In this document: piece after piece, positions 22,301 to 33,653 of the stretch | Layout: each line of letters starts with the position of its first letter | Position numbering within the stretch: position 1 is the stretch's first letter | Source: Macrophomina tecta | Lineage: Eukaryota; Ascomycota; Dothideomycetes; Botryosphaeriales; Botryosphaeriaceae | DNA: 64,000 bases | Reading direction: 5' to 3' | NCBI GenBank assembly: GCA_024180945.1 | Contig: JAKSGN010000041.1 | Span: forward strand, 2,480,001 to 2,544,000 | Position numbers and translations under genes: made by a program | The notes under the pieces: generated by a model | The model's input: only the letters and a program-made list of their open reading frames with translations | What the model was told of the DNA's origin: nothing | Database searches by the model: none

Positions 22301-23233
22301 GGTGGCACGAAAGTTTGGCGTGCAGCAAGGAGAGTGGCTGGCGACGGATGGAGGAATGCGGCCTTGCCCCCGGGTGCTGAGGCGCGTGGAGAGACAGAGG
22401 GAGAGCTCAGGGAAAGCCTGGGGAGATCTGACCGTGATCCACAGGCCTCTCGCTAGCGCGTTTCGCAGGGAGGTCAGACAGGTGGCAGCAGCAAGCCTAA
22501 AATACGATGTGAGCGTGCCCTGGGACGCCATCAATAATCCTCCGCCCCGGCGCATTGCCGCCGCAGACGGCGCTTGTCGGCGTGATGCGCACCAGGGCTG
22601 GTGAAGAACGAACAGGTGCAGGCGGGTGGGCCCTGCTGCCGCCGCCCGTTAGCGCCTCCAGCGGGAGCCCGCAGCAGAGACGAAGCTCGCGCCCGCACGT
22701 CGAACGGCAGTGACGGCTGCACGACTGCACGACTGCACGACTGCCTCACGCCGCCGTGCTTCATGCGCAGTCTGCCCGCCCGCGTGCGGGTGCGCGGAGG
22801 GCGCCGTCGGCGGCACTATGCCAGACGCAACGGCAAAGCAGGGTGTTGCATCCCCGCACGAAGCGGGCGCCATGCTGTTCTGGGCGGGAGTAAGGCTGAG
22901 AGGCGTGTCACACCCTGCGCTGCGCCCGGCGGAAATTACGAAGGTTGCGCTCACCACGCTGATGCAGTGGTAACCCTGCCCGGGGTGCACACGAAGCGTT
23001 GGAGGAGTCAGTCAAGAGTGTCAAGCGCAGCACGATAGCAGCCAAGCGCGCGAGAAAGTCTATCTGGAGATGATCATGTCCAGCGCTTTGCGCCCGCCGC
23101 CTCCTTAAAATCAAAAGGGCCGCGCAATCGCGGTCATCTTAACAACCAGCATCGTTCCGCCGCCCCCAACACTACCTGCATTGCTTCCTGCCCTGAGCGC
23201 CCGCCGCCCTCGTGTTCCCTCCCAAGCGCCGCG
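22301..23233. other. divergent promoter region, RA-PH gene and GT25 gene
   Basis: 930 bp between two divergent starts. GC-rich, with an 8-bp tandem repeat at 22717-22744. Open frames on both strands here have no domain content. Confidence 0.6.
22717..22744. repeat. TGCACGAC tandem repeat (about 3.5 units)
   Basis: Direct repeat of the octamer visible by eye in the shared promoter region. It might be a cis-element array or a plain microsatellite. Confidence 0.75.
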
Positions 23234-24471
23234 ATGGAGCCCCGGTTTCAGCGCCTGGTCGCGGTGCTGATCTTTTTTGCCGTGTGCCTGTCGCTCTGGC
23301 TCCACTCGCCCTCGCTGCACCACCGCGAGCAAGCGAGCGCGAAGCAGGCCGCGCCGCCCTTCACCCACGGCCTGAACTACACCCGCCTGCATCCAGCCAA
23401 CTCCACGCTAGGCGTAAGTCCTCCGTCACTGTGCCGTCCGCTGCACCCGACACCACCCTGACAGCCCGCAGTTCGGTGCCGTTCTTGCCGTCTCGCGCGA
23501 AAACTCGCCCCGCCAAGAGGCCCTCTACTTTGCATCCAATTTGACCGGTCTCGACATCACCGTGCCGCATCAACCGCACTGGTCCGAAGACGACCTGAAT
23601 GAGCTCAAGGCCGACTCTGGCTCTCGAATTACCCGCGGCTCGGCCCTGGCTTGGCTGGGTCACCTGAACGCTCTGAAATGGTGTGCAGTCCTCGTCCACC
23701 GCGCAATTTCCGCCTCTAATCTGTGCCCGCAGGTTCATGAAGTCCGGCTTGGAGACCGCCCTCATTCTCGAGGACGACGTCGATTGGGACATCCATCTGA
23801 GGACCATCCAGGTCCCACTGGCCTCGGAGAACTTGCGTGCTTTGCTGGACTCCGACCAGACCTACTGGAGCGACCTACGCAAATGGGAAATCCTCTACCT
23901 CGGCCATTGCGGCGACTTCTTCGACGCCGACAAATTGGATGGCCTTCCGCACCGTGTGTACCGCGACGACACGCTCCTGCCGCACCGCAGGATGCATCCC
24001 CACACCAAGGAATTTCTGGACAAGCTCGGCCTGGAAGAAGGCCAACGCATGATCCACCGCTCCAAGTGGCCGCTGTGCACGTTTGGCTACGCCGTGACGC
24101 GTGCTTCAGCCCACCGCATTCTAACCGAACTGGCCGCCAAAGAATCCGAAGGTGGCTGTGAAGCTTTCGACGTGCGCATTCTGGAAGCCTGCAGAGATCT
24201 AGACTACCAGTGTTACAGCGCCAACCCCGAGCTTTTCCACCACATTTCGGCACCTTCCGAGATTGCCAACATCAACGAAGGCATCGACAGCACAGGCCGA
24301 CTGCAGTCGCAGAAGTCCGTGGGCGGAACCACCAACATTGCTTGCGGTGCCAGATCTGAATCTTTCTTCACCAAGGACCCTGCCACATTGCAGTACTTGC
24401 AAAAAGAAGTGGGCGAGAAGGGGCACTGCCTCATGGACCCTCTGGAGCAAGCTTCGGACAGGCCGTTTTGA
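23234..24471 (+). CDS. type II membrane glycosyltransferase, family GT25
   Basis: Three exons, 23234-23413, 23472-23680 and 23733-24471, with introns of 58 and 52 nt, give 375 aa. The N-terminus (LVAVLIFFAVCLSLWLHS, residues ~8-26) is a signal anchor, placing the catalytic part in the Golgi/ER lumen. 'RQEALYFASN' and 'GSALAWLGHLNALKW' precede an acidic LILEDDVDWD motif around residues 140-150, the donor-sugar/metal site of GT25 (LPS-type) enzymes. 'FGYAVTRASAHRIL' and 'CEAFDVRILEACRD' fit the C-terminal half of that fold. Substrate is unknown; fungal GT25 members are poorly characterised. The acceptor could be a glycoprotein or cell-wall glycan. Confidence 0.85.
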
Positions 24472-25785
24472 TTTCCAAGATACCCTTCCCCAGTTTTCCC
24501 TTTCTACTTTTCGCGCTAGGGATCTTCATCTCCGGCGTTCTTGTCCGGCTTCGAGGCATATTGTATAGATTTGTGCCGCACGTCTCACGACCCATGTTCA
24601 CTTCAACCCATCTATTTCGTGGTATGTATATACGCCGTTTTCAAATAGCAGAGTTTCGTATCTAGCCTGCCGTCTCGGAACTCTCTTGTTTCTGAGCCGC
24701 CATTGCATAAATGGCACGCGTGTGATCCGCGACCTCCGTCGTAGTAACTCTAAAATAGACGATTCCCGGGGTCTGGAATCAACATGCAACGCGATAAGAA
24801 CCTTATTTGAACCTTGACAGCCGACAGCCATCAACGGCGCGAAGTCTAGCCGCGGTCGGCAGACCAGGGCTAGTTTCCGAGTCGATTCCCCGTACGTCAT
24901 GGCGCCATCTGTGGGGCGGAGCTTTCTTACGCAACACCGCCCTAGCTCGACCACTCTCCCCCAACCAATACTTTTTGCGCCCTCTTAAGACTTTCATGGA
25001 CCTCGAAAGTAGGCACTGGTGGCTGTTGGAAGTGGAGCAGCGATACAACAATAGCATTTTCTGCTACATATCATTCTTTGTGCGCCTCTTGGTTCTTCGC
25101 CTCTATGGCGATTTTTCCTCCTACCAGTTCAGGGCATCTTCACCCCATCAATGCCCCCAGGATCTTCCTTCTATGGCTGCGATCACGTGGAGCGGCGTTG
25201 GGTGCGTGCGCTAGCCGCGCTAATGCCTAGATCCTAGAACACGCAGAGAAATATATTCACGGCATCCGGTCGCGCTGCATGTGGAGCTATCGAAAATCCA
25301 CCCTGCTTTCCAATCCTGCTAACCCTCCATAGTCACAGACGGCATGGTCTGCTCCCTTAGAGAGCGCTCGTGGATGAGCTCCTATCCATCATCACCGCAT
25401 TTCTTAGAAGGAAGGATCTCTCCAATTGCTTTGAGACTCGCCTGTAAAAGCTCTCACACTGAAGCTGCCCATCCGCGGTTTTCTTTCGTCCGGCTTTTAT
25501 CCCGCAGAGACAAGCCACGATGTTTTGATGGAATTGTACGGGCATGTACTCTCGAAACTCCTGAGTAAGTGATTCCTCAGTTATCTGGAAAAAAAAAAAA
25601 AAATAAAAGTTCTCATACACCCACCACCTGAGCTGTCAACTAATCCCCCGTTTCTTACAATCCATCTCCCGCATCAAGCAGCCCCAACATCCCCAGTGCC
25701 CCTTAATAACCAAAAACCCCTCCCAAGCACAAGCTTGCAGCGGTCTCTATTTATATCTTTCAAACATCTCAATCGACCACCTACC
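24472..25785. other. intergenic between convergent genes
   Basis: 1.3 kb between the GT25 stop and the NCS1 stop. Contains a run of 15 A at 25589-25603. No supported gene, RNA or repeat family member. Confidence 0.6.
25589..25603. repeat. poly-A tract (15 nt)
   Basis: Homopolymer visible directly in the convergent gap. Confidence 0.85.
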
Positions 25786-27904
25786 CTACAAAATCCTATC
25801 TGCCCACCCCTTCAAACCCCTCTTCTCAACCACAAGCTCCTCACCGTCACCAACCGGCACGCCCTCGATCTCATTATCATAAAGTCCCATTGCCTCATAC
25901 ACCTCATCCGGCAGCACCGCCCTCTCAATCATGGTCTCCTTGGGCACGAAGGCATACTCCAGGGCCAAGTACACAATACTCGTCCCCACAAAGCCCAACA
26001 GCCACCCGAACTGGTAGGGGTGCACGCCCACGCCAACCTCGATGTTCGAATTGATGCTGTTAATAAAGCCAGGCAAATTGGGCGCCACGCCGACTAGAAA
26101 GGCCACGACAGCGCGCCAATTGACGCCGCCCGTGTAGCGGTAGATGCCATGCGGCTCGTACAACGCACGGGTGTCATACTTCCTCTGATGCACGACCCAA
26201 AAGTCAAACAGCATGATGGCGGCAATGGGGCCCAGGAAGACGGCATACGCGCTCATGAAGTTGAGGAAAGAGCCCGCGCTGGCCAAGATCTTCCACGGCA
26301 CGAGCGCCCAGCACAGCACCGCGCAAGCCAGCTGGCCGCGCCGTATGTTGACGAAGCGCGGGAACAGGGCGGTCAGGTCGTTGGCGGCGGAGAGCGAATT
26401 GGCCGAGATGTTGACGCCCAGCGCGGCGAGGGCGAAGGCGAAGGCGGCGAAGAAGCGGCACGCGCGGTTGGGCCAGCGCGCCACCAGCGCCATCGGGTCC
26501 CACAGGTACTCGCCGTACTGCGCTGCGCCGGCCGCCGACGCGGCGATGCCGATGAAGGAGATGAAGGTGAAGACGGCGGGCAGCATGGGGACGTAGAGCA
26601 GCTGCCATTTGACGCTGACGCGCGAGTAGCGCGAGAAGTCGGCTTGGTTGACGGAGAGGGTCGCGTAGTTGCCGATGACGGAGGTTAAGTTCGCGAGAAA
26701 AGCCCAGGAGTAGGCCGAGCCGTGGACCGTGGCGCGCTGCGTCCAGATGTCCATGCCTTTGGTCGAGACGAAGGCCCAGATGAGGATGGCGATGAAGGCG
26801 ATGGGGACGATGACGGACTTGACCATGAAGAGCCAGCGGAGGTTGTTGGGGTGCATGTAGAGGAAGGGTATTTGAATGAGCCAGAAGATGAAGAAGGAGA
26901 TCATGGTGTTGGTCTCGATACCCTCATCCTCAGGAATGTGGTTTGGAAGGGTGAGGAAAGATGGCCATATCGCGCCGAGCCTTGTGGCATGTTAGTATTA
27001 GACCTGGAGTTGAGATTGTGGCTTAGGGGCTTGTCCGGATGGACATGTCCAGGAAGAATCAGCAAACTTCCGTTTGGAAGCATTGCTTTAATTCTGCACG
27101 ATGGGGGTATATTGCAATACTTATGACACAGACCTCCTCACAGACTTCAACGGGGAACTTACATCACTCTGACGGTGTTTGCGCCATTCATCGTCTGGAT
27201 AGCGAACCAGAAAATGGCCAAGATTACACGCGATATGATAGCGATGTATGATCCCCAGAAACCCCAACTTGCTCGCGCAAGAACGGGGAACGGAGCGTGG
27301 TCTGCTCGATTCATCAGTCGTAATCTTGACTTTTAACTACTCCTCAGAGTTCATACGTATTACTCCGGTGGCTCCATTGAACGCAATGACCCAGGAGATG
27401 ATGAAGAACGCCAAAGCCACAATGCCGAGGGATTCGCGCCTAGAGCCCTTATCTCAGCCATAAGAAGGTTGCGGGGAACGCGGGTATCCACCGGGCAGAA
27501 GCGGGGAGAGCGTGGTGCTTACCAGGTAAGGCCGACAGCGATGACCGAGGACGCGAATTCCCATGTCGCCGCGCTGCAATTGACAGAATTCGTTTCAGTA
27601 ATCGGGACGATTGGTGCAGTGCGAGTTTCCCCTCACTTGAAAGCGTCCGAGATCCAGTACGCGATGAACGAGGTGACGCCCCATTTGCGAGCATGCTTCG
27701 GGACGGGATCGAGGTCAACGTTGGTCCTGCAGAGAACAGAGGGGACGAGACGTTAGTATCATACACAGCAACGAGCGTGTTACGTTCCTCGTACAACAAC
27801 CAATAAAAGAACAGTTAGGCAGCATACCATCTTGCACTTCCTTCTGCGAACTGAGACTTCGCCTGCTCCACGTAGAGCTTCGGTCTCCTGATTTTCAGGC
27901 CCAT
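25786..27904 (-). CDS. NCS1 nucleobase/allantoin:cation symporter
   Basis: Six exons, in coding order 27904-27828, 27726-27637, 27573-27523, 27439-27357, 27301-27163 and 26980-25786, give 544 aa. The early part 'GSARWTNVDLDPVPKHARKW' and 'AYWISDAFNAATWEFASS' is the TM1 substrate region of fungal NCS1 carriers. 'HHAPFPVLARASWGFWGSY', 'IISRVILAIFWFAIQTM' and 'WPSFLTLPNHIPEDEGIETN' follow in the family order. About twelve hydrophobic segments are seen, and the C-terminus is cytosolic and acidic. Family knowledge: Fur4/Dal4/Fui1-type NCS1 proteins import uracil, allantoin, uridine, hydantoins or purines with protons; the exact substrate cannot be chosen here. GATA-type motifs in the upstream region fit nitrogen regulation. 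The 182-nt fifth intron is longer than the rest (50-101 nt). Confidence 0.9.
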
Positions 27905-29170
27905 GTCTGCAGAGAGGAATCTGCGAAGCTGGTGCGCCGGATACTAGTGTATTGAGGATGATGGGGGCAGACACCGGGACGACATTGAATCGCGGGGGCA
28001 GATAAGCTTATTATATCTTTGAGCTTGTACTACTGACGCCATCCTTGCTGTTCCCTGCGTCGATGGGCGGTGGTCGGACGCGTGCGTATCACGCCGACGC
28101 GCGAGAGGGGAGGGCGGCAAATGGGAGGCGATAGCGATAACGGGTATCTGGCTGTGGCTTGCTGGTGAGCGAATTGCCCGAAACGTGCCTCCATACGGTG
28201 CTGAGAACAGCCCGTGGAGAAGCAAGCGGTGAATAATAGAGGTGCAGTAGCGTAGAAGAATATCCTGAACTCATGGGTTCGCGGTCATAGACTCGGAGAG
28301 CCTTCCAAAGTCCGGATCCGCTCGTACACAGTCGCGTGCCTTATCTGCAGGTGCATCCGCTGCGGCTGTTCGGGTGATTCCATCACAGCCTGAGTCCACT
28401 GTGCAACCAGCCTCTGGGAGTTGAAAGTGGCTGAAGCAGGAACGCCATGGTTGTTACTGGTCAGGAAAAGCAAGTATCGTGTATCAGTCAGACGATTTGC
28501 TTTTTGCATTAGTGATAAACTGGGCTGCAGACAGCAAGTCAGCGACGTGCAGATAAGAGCTGTGAACATGGTGGCCAATCACAGGGGTTCCCCGCACTCG
28601 CTGATGTCCGGGGTTGCTCAGAGAGGCAGCTCCGGATTCACCGCGAGATGCAGAGCATGCGCTACAAGTGCTCAAAGGAATAACATCCAGCCTTAGACGC
28701 ACACGAGGGTGCAGCCGGTCCACGTCCAGATGGAAGCTTCAAGCACCCATGTCATCATATCTGTTGTTCCTGCGATGTCAATAAGCTAATCAGAGAGTTT
28801 GATGGGTGCAAGCGTCGAGTCGATTTCTGTTATCCTGGGGAAAAGGCTTGCATCAGGGCGGTGATAATACCTTCATCAAGCTTTGTATTTGAAAGTTTGT
28901 AAATTGGGGCGGTCTGAGCTTGCTTAGGCTGCAGCCAGCTCCTCCAGATGAAATCACGCTGAGAAATTGAACCACTCGCCCTGCTGCACCGTAAATGTAG
29001 TAATACGCCCCAACACCCGGCCCCCCCAATGCGCCCATCACTGGCTATGTACAGTAGAGGCATACCAGACGCTCCGACCTCGTTGGATATACTGCACTTA
29101 TCACCGGAACCTCTCCTGATTCTCGCGGTATCCGTCCTCCTCGCCTGATTCGAGTGGCCCTTGAATATCA
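27905..29170. other. intergenic, NCS1 promoter and POM34-like 3' flank
   Basis: 1.27 kb. Carries GATA-type motifs (28000-28006 and ~28339) ahead of NCS1 and a very decayed hairpin-like segment near 28430-28502. No gene supported. Confidence 0.55.
28000..28006 (+). promoter_or_regulatory. AGATAAG, candidate AreA/NIT2 GATA site
   Basis: HGATAR matches ~100 bp upstream of the NCS1 start, followed by CTTATTATATC and, farther out (~28339), CTTATC. Nitrogen-catabolite GATA factors act through clustered sites like these. A short motif alone is weak evidence; the functional context makes it plausible. Confidence 0.3.
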
Positions 29171-30042
29171 TCAATAGACTTTTCCTGGACTGCCATGGCC
29201 CGAGCTCCTCCGGTTCCTCTCGTACATCCACCGGTTCGTCAAGGCGACTGACGGACCCTTGGCGCCACCAAGAGGAGTCGGCGTTCCGGGAATTGCAGTT
29301 GAGTTGTCTTTGTTGCCCCTGCCGAGGCTCTCGTAAAGATCCGTTCCAGTCGTGGCAGCGGACTGAGAACCGGTGAAGCTGTTCCTCCTCCTGCCACTGA
29401 CGGCCTTCTGCAACAAGGGGCTCACTATCGGGCTGTATGGGCTTGAGGTGTCGCGGAAACCCAGACTCGAGCTGAACGGGCTAGGGGAGTTGGGAGATCC
29501 TGCGTACACCAGCTTGTCACCGCTGCGCGGCGTGGCAGAGCGTGCGTAACGGGGCGGTGTGATGTAGGAGCCAGGTGTAGACACGGTCGGGTCTAGGCCG
29601 AGGAGTGCGCGTTGCGAAGCCGTCAGAGGGATATCGGCGATGTCGTCTCTCGTACGGAATAGCGGCAGAAGCGTGACGGAGCCGTTCACGGCGAGCACGG
29701 CGCGGACAAGCCAGAGCAGGTACTTCGGACTGATGTAGAGCGGGGAGAGAAAGCTGTGAAGAGGAAGACTTGGATGCGTCAATATGTATTGTTCGTGAGG
29801 CAGAGTGGGACAGGTCATGCTTACAGCTCCGCCAACCATGCGGGTACAATGGCGGGAATAATGAAGGTCAGGAAGAGGAGGCAGACGGTCGAGAACAGGC
29901 TCTTAGCGTGATCCTCGCCGAAGGCACTGGCATTCTGGCGACGGGTGATCTCCTCGAACTGCGGGTGGCGCCAGGTGCCAGTGGCTGGGGCAGAGCCGGC
30001 GACGGCAATGGTGGAACTGGCGGGAGTGACGGGCGCGGACAT
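29171..30042 (-). CDS. POM34: nuclear pore membrane protein, Pom34-like
   Basis: Two exons, 30042-29825 and 29753-29171 (71-nt intron, phase 2), give 266 aa. 'GTWRHPQFEEITRRQNASAF' precedes a first membrane segment (SLFSTVCLLFLTFIIPAIV). A short loop and a second segment (YLLWLVRAVLAVNGSVTLLP) follow. The rest is a Ser/Pro-rich nucleoplasmic-type tail with short motifs ('PGSYITPPRYAR', 'DLYESLGRG'). Two closely spaced membrane spans plus this N-terminal motif fit the fungal Pom34 family, which anchors the pore ring with Pom152 and Ndc1. Family assignment is by recognition of pattern only. Divergently transcribed from the dephospho-CoA kinase gene 531 bp away. Confidence 0.7.
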
Positions 30043-30573
30043 GGCGTTGATTTTTCGCGCAGCGGACGGCGGCGGTGGTGCGGCGCTGGAGGGTCGGCGT
30101 TGGAAGGCGGCTGATAGGGTCCTGCTGCGGGGTTAGTGGTCAGTCGTGTTGGGTGGAAGCTGTCACCGCGCTCTGGTGGGCGCCGGTGGTGGAGGAGGGC
30201 GCGCGGTGCAGTGACTTGGGCAGGCGTCGCTGTTGATTCCCGTTGTTTTGGAGAGCGCTGATCCCTGTCGTCGCGCCCGGCACCACAGCCTGCACCGCAA
30301 CGCTTGACAACCTCAGCTCCCCTCCGCCCCTCCGCACCTTTGCGATAAGCCGCCAGACTCCGCAGTCCGGAGGCGACGGTCTTCCTTCAGCTCCCTTGGG
30401 AATCTCGCGTCCATTGAGCTCCGTCCACCTGCTTTGCAGCCCTTCGCCCTGCCGTCATCGTCGCGCCTCGGCTCCGTGACCTCACCCCACTGCCGCGCCC
30501 AAGCTCCCCCCGCCAGCCTCCGCTTCTCAACCTCCTCCGCTATCCAAAGAATTCGAGTCACTGTCGCCTAGCT
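30043..30573. other. divergent promoter, POM34-like and CAB5
   Basis: 531 bp shared upstream region; no repeat or additional frame with support. Confidence 0.6.
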
Positions 30574-31407
30574 ATGCTCCTCCTCGGCCTGACCGGGTCC
30601 ATTGCAACCGGCAAGTCTACCGTCTCCAACCTGCTGCGAAGCCCGCCTTACAATCTCCCCATTATCGATGCCGACATTGTCGCACGCCAAGTCGTCGAGC
30701 CCGGTACGCCGGGCTACCGCGCCATTGTAGACTATTTCGGCCCTACAACGCCTGATCTGCTTCTACCCGCCTCAGACCCTGTTTGCGGTGGCAAGGAGGA
30801 TGGCCCGACAGGAAAAGGCCGCCCGCTCAACCGGCCTGCCCTCGGGAGGCGTGTCTTTGGTGCCGGCGAGGAACGCATGCGCGATCGGAAGGTGCTCAAC
30901 AGCATTGTACATCCGGCAGTACGCCGTGAGATGTACAAGCAGATGCTGTGGGCATACCTGCGCGGCCATTGGGCTGTCGTTTTGGACATTCCGCTGCTCT
31001 TCGAGAGCGGATGGGAGAGGTACTGCGGCACAATCATGGTGGTTGCGGTCAAGGACCCAGAGGTCCAGATGCAGAGACTGATGGCAAGGGACCCTCACCT
31101 CAGCGAGGAAGACGCGAAGAATAGGGTGCTCAGTCAAGGCGACGTGAGAGAGAAGGCGGAGAGGGTACAGAGAAGGGGCGGAGGCGCTAGCGTTGTGATC
31201 TGGAACGATGGTGATAAAGAAGAGTTGGAGAAGCAGGTTTCTAAAGCCATGGCTGATATTAAGAGCAGAAGCCCCCAGTGGTGGGCGTGGCTGCAGCTGT
31301 TTTGTCCACCCCTCGCTGCTGTCACAGCTTTCTTAAGCTTCTGGAGGATGCGGAGAGTACAGCTTCAGTGGGAGCACGAGAAGGCTCAAGAGAAGGCAAA
31401 GTTATGA
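30574..31407 (+). CDS. CAB5: dephospho-CoA kinase (CoaE/Cab5)
   Basis: A single exon of 277 aa. The Walker A motif GSIATGKS occupies residues 8-15, 'IIDADIVARQVVEPGTPGYR' is the conserved CoaE substrate segment, and 'NRPALGRRVF', 'LNSIVHPAVRREM' and 'LDIPLLFESGWE' are the remaining family blocks in order. Known reaction: ATP phosphorylates the 3'-OH of dephospho-CoA, the last step of CoA synthesis. A C-terminal hydrophobic segment (~WWAWLQLFCPPLAAVTAFLS) would anchor it in a membrane, as in other fungal homologues. The final residues KAKL end in AKL, a possible PTS1-like tripeptide, but behind a membrane span this may be coincidence. Confidence 0.93.
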   Translation: MLLLGLTGSIATGKSTVSNLLRSPPYNLPIIDADIVARQVVEPGTPGYRAIVDYFGPTTPDLLLPASDPVCGGKEDGPTGKGRPLNRPALGRRVFGAGEERMRDRKVLNSIVHPAVRREMYKQMLWAYLRGHWAVVLDIPLLFESGWERYCGTIMVVAVKDPEVQMQRLMARDPHLSEEDAKNRVLSQGDVREKAERVQRRGGGASVVIWNDGDKEELEKQVSKAMADIKSRSPQWWAWLQLFCPPLAAVTAFLSFWRMRRVQLQWEHEKAQEKAKL

Positions 31408-32268
31408 GATTAGCCGCGAATGTGAGCAGAAGAGAGAGGTAGGGCAGTATTCCATGCGTAAGGCCGCTTGAGAAACCGGGTAGTAAGCGAAATCTGGATA
31501 TTAATACGGATTATGCCCCCTCTTCTCTGGACATATGTATGCCTGTGACTGGTGGCCGCGTTGAACTACACGAGCAGTCCACTGTCTTTACACTGAGTCT
31601 CGACTGGGTCACAGGTATTTGCAAGACATTCCCAGTGTATGTAGGTACAGTCTGCTCTGGAAGTTCACCTTTTGTGCCTATCCCAGTGTTCCAAGTAATA
31701 GAGCCTTCCGCTTCTCTGAGGAGTGCGAATAGCCCACGTTCTATTTGTAATTGATGTGTAGGATGGATGAAAACAAACAAAAACAAAAATAAAAGGTAAG
31801 CCTGACTTTAGAGCTTTTCGGCCGGGGTCGCCAGTTCTTACGCTTTGTCTCGAACCTCCACCCTACTCGATGTTTTCTTAGGACTGACGTCGAAGTGGTG
31901 TATCGTGCGGCGCATTAAAATCAATACATAATTCAGCTTCGTTGGGCGGGACCATTGGGAGGATTTTACCTTTTGGCATCAAACACACAATTCGTCACTG
32001 CTTTGTGCTCCAAGCGTGAACATATCATTCTGGGCTGAGTGGCTGCGCGTGGCACATTCGACACATGTGCGCGGTGCAGCGCAGGTGAGAGCAATTTTCC
32101 AGGGCCCAGCGTGCGCTCCTCCCGCATTTATCAGACCTAATTATTTCGAGTCATTGCTTCCTCTGCTCTTCAACCCTCCGCCTCTTTTCTTCACACAGGA
32201 AGCTGTCTTGTTTACGCACATCATCACTTTGTCCTCTCATTCGTCAGCAGCCACTCCTTTCTGCACCC
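31408..32268. other. intergenic, CAB5 to orphan gene
   Basis: 860 bp on the plus side of CAB5; probably 3' UTR plus promoter of the next gene. Pyrimidine-rich just before 32269. Nothing else seen. Confidence 0.6.
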
Positions 32269-33355
32269 ATGCCACTGTACTCTACCAGCGCTATTGACGA
32301 CTCTGAGGAGTTTACCCACCTGCCAGCCCGCATCACCGGCCGGCGCGACGGAGCCGCCGAACAACCCGGCTTCGACAGGCAGGAGGCATTGAGCAAGGCT
32401 TCTGATGGCGTTTCTGCCAGGGACTGGGCGGCTGTGCCCACCAAAAGGCAAGGATGCAAGGAGCACACCGAGCTCATTTCGGTCGAACACAACGCAACGA
32501 AGGTGGACGGCGACCATCACATCATCTCCTCCTACGCTAAGCAAACGAACCCTCCCCAGGCGAACTTCACCGACGTCGACTTAGGCTATGATGCTGCTTT
32601 CCAGAAAATGATTAGCAAGGCTCAAAAGACTGGACATATCAAGACAAGGGATGGAGTGTTTCAGATTGACCTGCGCCGTGTCGATGTTGACGACACAAAA
32701 AGCATCGCCGCCAGCGCTGTTGACGACTCCAGCTCCATCTGTGAGAAGATCATGGTCCGTCATGCCGGCACCAATCAGGTACTGTAGTTCACTCCTTCTT
32801 CCCTTCTATGACAGCTAAAAGTTTTGATTAACTCGCAGACAGAAAGTTATTGCTCAGAAGACAGAGCACAGTCTCGCCGCTCCGGCCTCGGTAGAGGCTC
32901 AGGCCCGGAAGACTGCCCAGCGCCCGACTCACCTCTGGGGTCCGGTTCCGGGCATCCACCGTACCCAGAACGCCATTGCATGGAAGCAGCCGGCTTGTAA
33001 GGAGACTTCTGCTATCACTGAACCTGTTCCTGTAGCAGTACCGAAATCACAGATGGGTCCGCGTATCAAGCCGCCAAGGTTCGGTGGCATCTTGATCCCG
33101 AGCAAATCTGGAGGTAGCTTTCACTTTGTTAACAGCAGCGGCCCGGCCAACACCTGCCATGCTTTTCGCAATCGTCCAGCTCCGGCGGCTCCTGTTGAGC
33201 AGCATGAGGCTGACGCTAGTAGCCGCGCTCCCGCCCATGTTCAGCCCGCCCTTCCTGCTCATGCTCCGGCAGTGTCCAACTATCGGGCTCCTTCTGTGGA
33301 GTCTGCATCTGATGCGGAATCGGGAATTGGCGGTCTTGTCGGCCTTTTTGACTAA
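32269..33355 (+). CDS. hypothetical protein, basic and low-complexity
   Basis: Two exons, 32269-32778 and 32843-33355 (64-nt intron, phase 0), give 340 aa. The acceptor must be the second of two adjacent AGs: using the first shifts frame and stops after ~50 codons, while the second joins ...HAGTNQ to KVIAQKTEHSL with an open frame to the end. No family is recognised. Segments that look ordered are 'DLGYDAAFQKMISKAQKTGH', 'KTRDGVFQIDLRR', 'RPTHLWGPVPGIHRTQNAIA' and 'PRIKPPRFGGILIPSKSGG'. The last is a basic, Gly/Pro-rich strip reminiscent of binding motifs. No membrane segment. Confidence 0.7.
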
Positions 33356-33653
33356 GTTGTACAAAGGGATTTCGGGCGTTGCACTAGCGCCTTTCAGCAG
33401 TAGGCGAATTTGGCACGACCACTGATGAAATTTCTCCTTCGGGTTACCGGCGGATATTCATTATACTAGATAATATATCGGATGACTATCATCTTCTTCA
33501 TTCTTCTTTCCTCTGCTCAAGTGGTATGTGTGATATCAATACCCTGAAGTATTGACTTTTACAAAAACTGAAGGAATAGCATAGGAAGTTGAGCACTCCT
33601 TCGAATGTATTTTTTAGCCGGCTCCTCGACACTCTCGTACAGAAAAATGTACC

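Noticed and set aside
21404..22456. 350-codon plus-strand frame across the N-terminus of the RA-PH gene
   Set aside because: Leu/Arg-rich mirror of the charged coiled coil on the other strand; the minus-strand frame has clear RA and PH domains.
24720..24900. Possible tRNA gene (GTCGATTCCCC T-arm-like string)
   Set aside because: No matching acceptor, D-arm or anticodon stem could be folded around it by eye.
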